From contig JBFLZY010000112.1 of NCBI GenBank assembly GCA_040755975.1, positions 1 through 7,410 on the forward strand: 7,410 nucleotides of DNA, given 5' to 3'. Origin of the DNA: JAIMBK01 sp040755975. Its GTDB lineage: Bacteria > Bacillota > Desulfotomaculia > Desulfotomaculales > Nap2-2B. The notes under the pieces were generated by a model, which saw only the letters and a program-made list of their open reading frames with translations, was not told where the DNA came from and did not search any database. Shown here one piece after another: positions 6,270 to 7,410 of the stretch; within the stretch, counting starts at the first letter, position 1; each line of letters starts with the position of its first letter. A program made the position numbers and the translations under genes.

Positions 6270-6383
6270 AAGGCAGGAATTGGGAATTAGTGACGGCAAA
6301 CGAACGGCGGGCAAAGGGGTATTTCCGGGGTAGGAATTTTACAATTATTGTTAGAACTTTTTTGGCAGGGGGTCTTTACAAAG

Positions 6384-7409
6384 GTGGAAGAGCGCCTTGT
6401 CTCGGCCGTTTTCAAAGGGGAGGATCGGGAACTGGAGGGCAGCCTGAGGCCGCGCCGGCTGCAGGATTTTATCGGTCAGGAGAAAGCAAAAGAGAGCATC
6501 GCTGTTTTTATCCAGGCGGCCTTAAGGCGCAAGGAAGCTCTGGACCACGTGCTGCTGCTCGGGCCGCCCGGGCTGGGCAAAACTACCCTGGCCGGAATTA
6601 TCAGCAACGAACTGGGGGTAAATATCCGGATCACCTCCGGACCGGCAATTGAGCGCCCGGGCGATCTGGCGGCCATTTTGACCAACTTATCGCCGGGGGA
6701 CGTGCTGTTTATCGATGAAGTGCACAGGCTCAGCCGGGCCGTGGAAGAAGTGTTATATCCCGCGATGGAGGACTTTGCCCTGGACATCATCATCGGCAAA
6801 GGCCCGGGGGCGCGCTCCCTGCGTCTGGAATTGCCCCGGTTTACTTTGATTGGCGCCACCACGCGCGCGGGCCTGATGACATCGCCCCTGCGGGACCGCT
6901 TCGGGGTGATCACCCACCTGGATTTTTACGAAATAAAGGATCTGGTGGAAATAGTCCTGCGTTCGGCGAGCATTTTAAAAATAGCCGTCGAAGGGGAAGG
7001 CGCCGAGGAGATCGCCCGCCGCGCCCGGGGCACCCCGAGGGTGGCCAACCGCCTTTTAAAAAGAGTCCGTGATTATGCCCAGGTTAAGGCGAAGGGGATC
7101 ATCAACCGGGAAGTAGCCCGGGAAGCCTTGCAATTCCTCGGCGTCGATCCGCTGGGGCTGGATTTTGTGGACCGGAAGTTTTTAAACGTTTTAATTGCTA
7201 AATTTTCCGGCGGCCCCGTAGGCCTGGACACCCTGGCGGCGGCCGTCGGGGAGGAAGCCGCAACCCTGGAGGACGTTTACGAACCCTATTTAATGCAGAG
7301 CGGTTTACTGGCCCGCACACCGCGCGGCCGGGTGGCCACCCCCAGGGCGTACGAGCACCTGGGACTGCCTGCGCAAAGGGACGAGGAGCGCCAGCTCACC
7401 CTCTGGTAG
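6384..7409 (+). CDS. ruvB: Holliday junction branch migration ATPase RuvB
   Basis: Hexameric AAA+ motor that pumps DNA through the RuvA-bound junction. The 341-residue product is complete and of normal length. Seen: SLRPRRLQDFIGQ (20-32), Walker A GPPGLGKTT (60-68), Walker B LFIDEVH (108-114), sensor 1 GATTR (157-161), the arginine-finger region SPLRDRFG (167-174), sensor 2 GTPRVANRL (216-224), and the C-terminal winged helix (about 256-341) with RTPRGR (311-316). GTG 6384 is chosen because it yields EERLVSAVFKGEDRELE, matching usual RuvB N-termini, with AGGGGG (6367-6372) 11 bases before it. An in-frame TTG at 6348 would add 12 residues (LELFWQGVFTKV region) without a good ribosome site. The gap from ruvA is 114 bases, longer than the other ruv spacings, with a weak possible -10 (TACAAT, 6340-6345). 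The stop is one base before the window end. Confidence 0.96.
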   Translation: MEERLVSAVFKGEDRELEGSLRPRRLQDFIGQEKAKESIAVFIQAALRRKEALDHVLLLGPPGLGKTTLAGIISNELGVNIRITSGPAIERPGDLAAILTNLSPGDVLFIDEVHRLSRAVEEVLYPAMEDFALDIIIGKGPGARSLRLELPRFTLIGATTRAGLMTSPLRDRFGVITHLDFYEIKDLVEIVLRSASILKIAVEGEGAEEIARRARGTPRVANRLLKRVRDYAQVKAKGIINREVAREALQFLGVDPLGLDFVDRKFLNVLIAKFSGGPVGLDTLAAAVGEEAATLEDVYEPYLMQSGLLARTPRGRVATPRAYEHLGLPAQRDEERQLTLW

Positions 7410-7410
7410 A

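Noticed and set aside
6290..6652. 120-codon + frame between ruvA and ruvB
   Set aside because: Most of it lies over ruvB in another frame. The product is a Gly/Arg-rich sequence with no recognisable domain, as expected of a shadow frame in GC-rich DNA.
6476..6913. 145-codon minus-strand frame across ruvB
   Set aside because: It is antisense to the conserved ATPase core and its low-complexity Ser/Pro/Arg composition is typical of shadow frames.
1..7410. Search for a novel defence, mobile or biosynthetic system
   Set aside because: Every long gene matches a well-known housekeeping or sporulation family, all on one strand with uniform composition. No transposase, integrase, direct-repeat array or unknown gene cluster is present.

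Overview
The window looks like chromosomal DNA from a spore-forming, anaerobic Gram-positive bacterium (Firmicutes). The Peptococcaceae (Desulfotomaculum/Pelotomaculum type) are my best guess. The reasons are a moderately high G+C content, strong AGGAGG-type ribosome binding sites, and frequent TTG and GTG starts: five of the seven starts I can place are not ATG. A BofC-like sporulation gene is also present. The genus is inferred from general resemblance, not from a database search. All eight genes are on the + strand and coding density is high. No stretch over 300 bases lacks a gene, and I see no mobile element, CRISPR array, tRNA or rRNA.

Positions 1-2626 hold a potassium-uptake pair: the 3' part of trkA (cytosolic NAD-binding regulator, start outside the window) overlapped by trkH (membrane channel subunit). 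A 124-base gap follows. It carries two alternative terminator-like hairpins that share one left arm, then an extended -10 promoter. This promoter leads into nadE (ammonia-dependent NAD synthetase), followed 16 bases later by yebC (YebC/TACO1-family protein).

After a 138-base gap, positions 4393-7409 hold a bofC-like gene, ruvC, ruvA and ruvB. RuvA and RuvB form the Holliday-junction branch-migration motor and RuvC the resolvase, so the complete RuvABC set is here in the order C-A-B. YebC next to ruvC, and bofC next to ruv genes, are both neighbourhoods known from other bacteria (yebC-ruvC in enterobacteria, bofC-ruvAB in Bacillus subtilis). The locus therefore reads as an ancestral arrangement combining the two.

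I found no credible undescribed multi-gene system. The less ordinary signals lie at gene boundaries: the shared-arm hairpins after trkH, a tail on the BofC-like protein whose DNA contains two hairpins, a nine-codon mini-ORF overlapping the ruvC start, and a forespore-sigma-like -10 box before bofC. I saw no LexA-type SOS box near the ruv genes.
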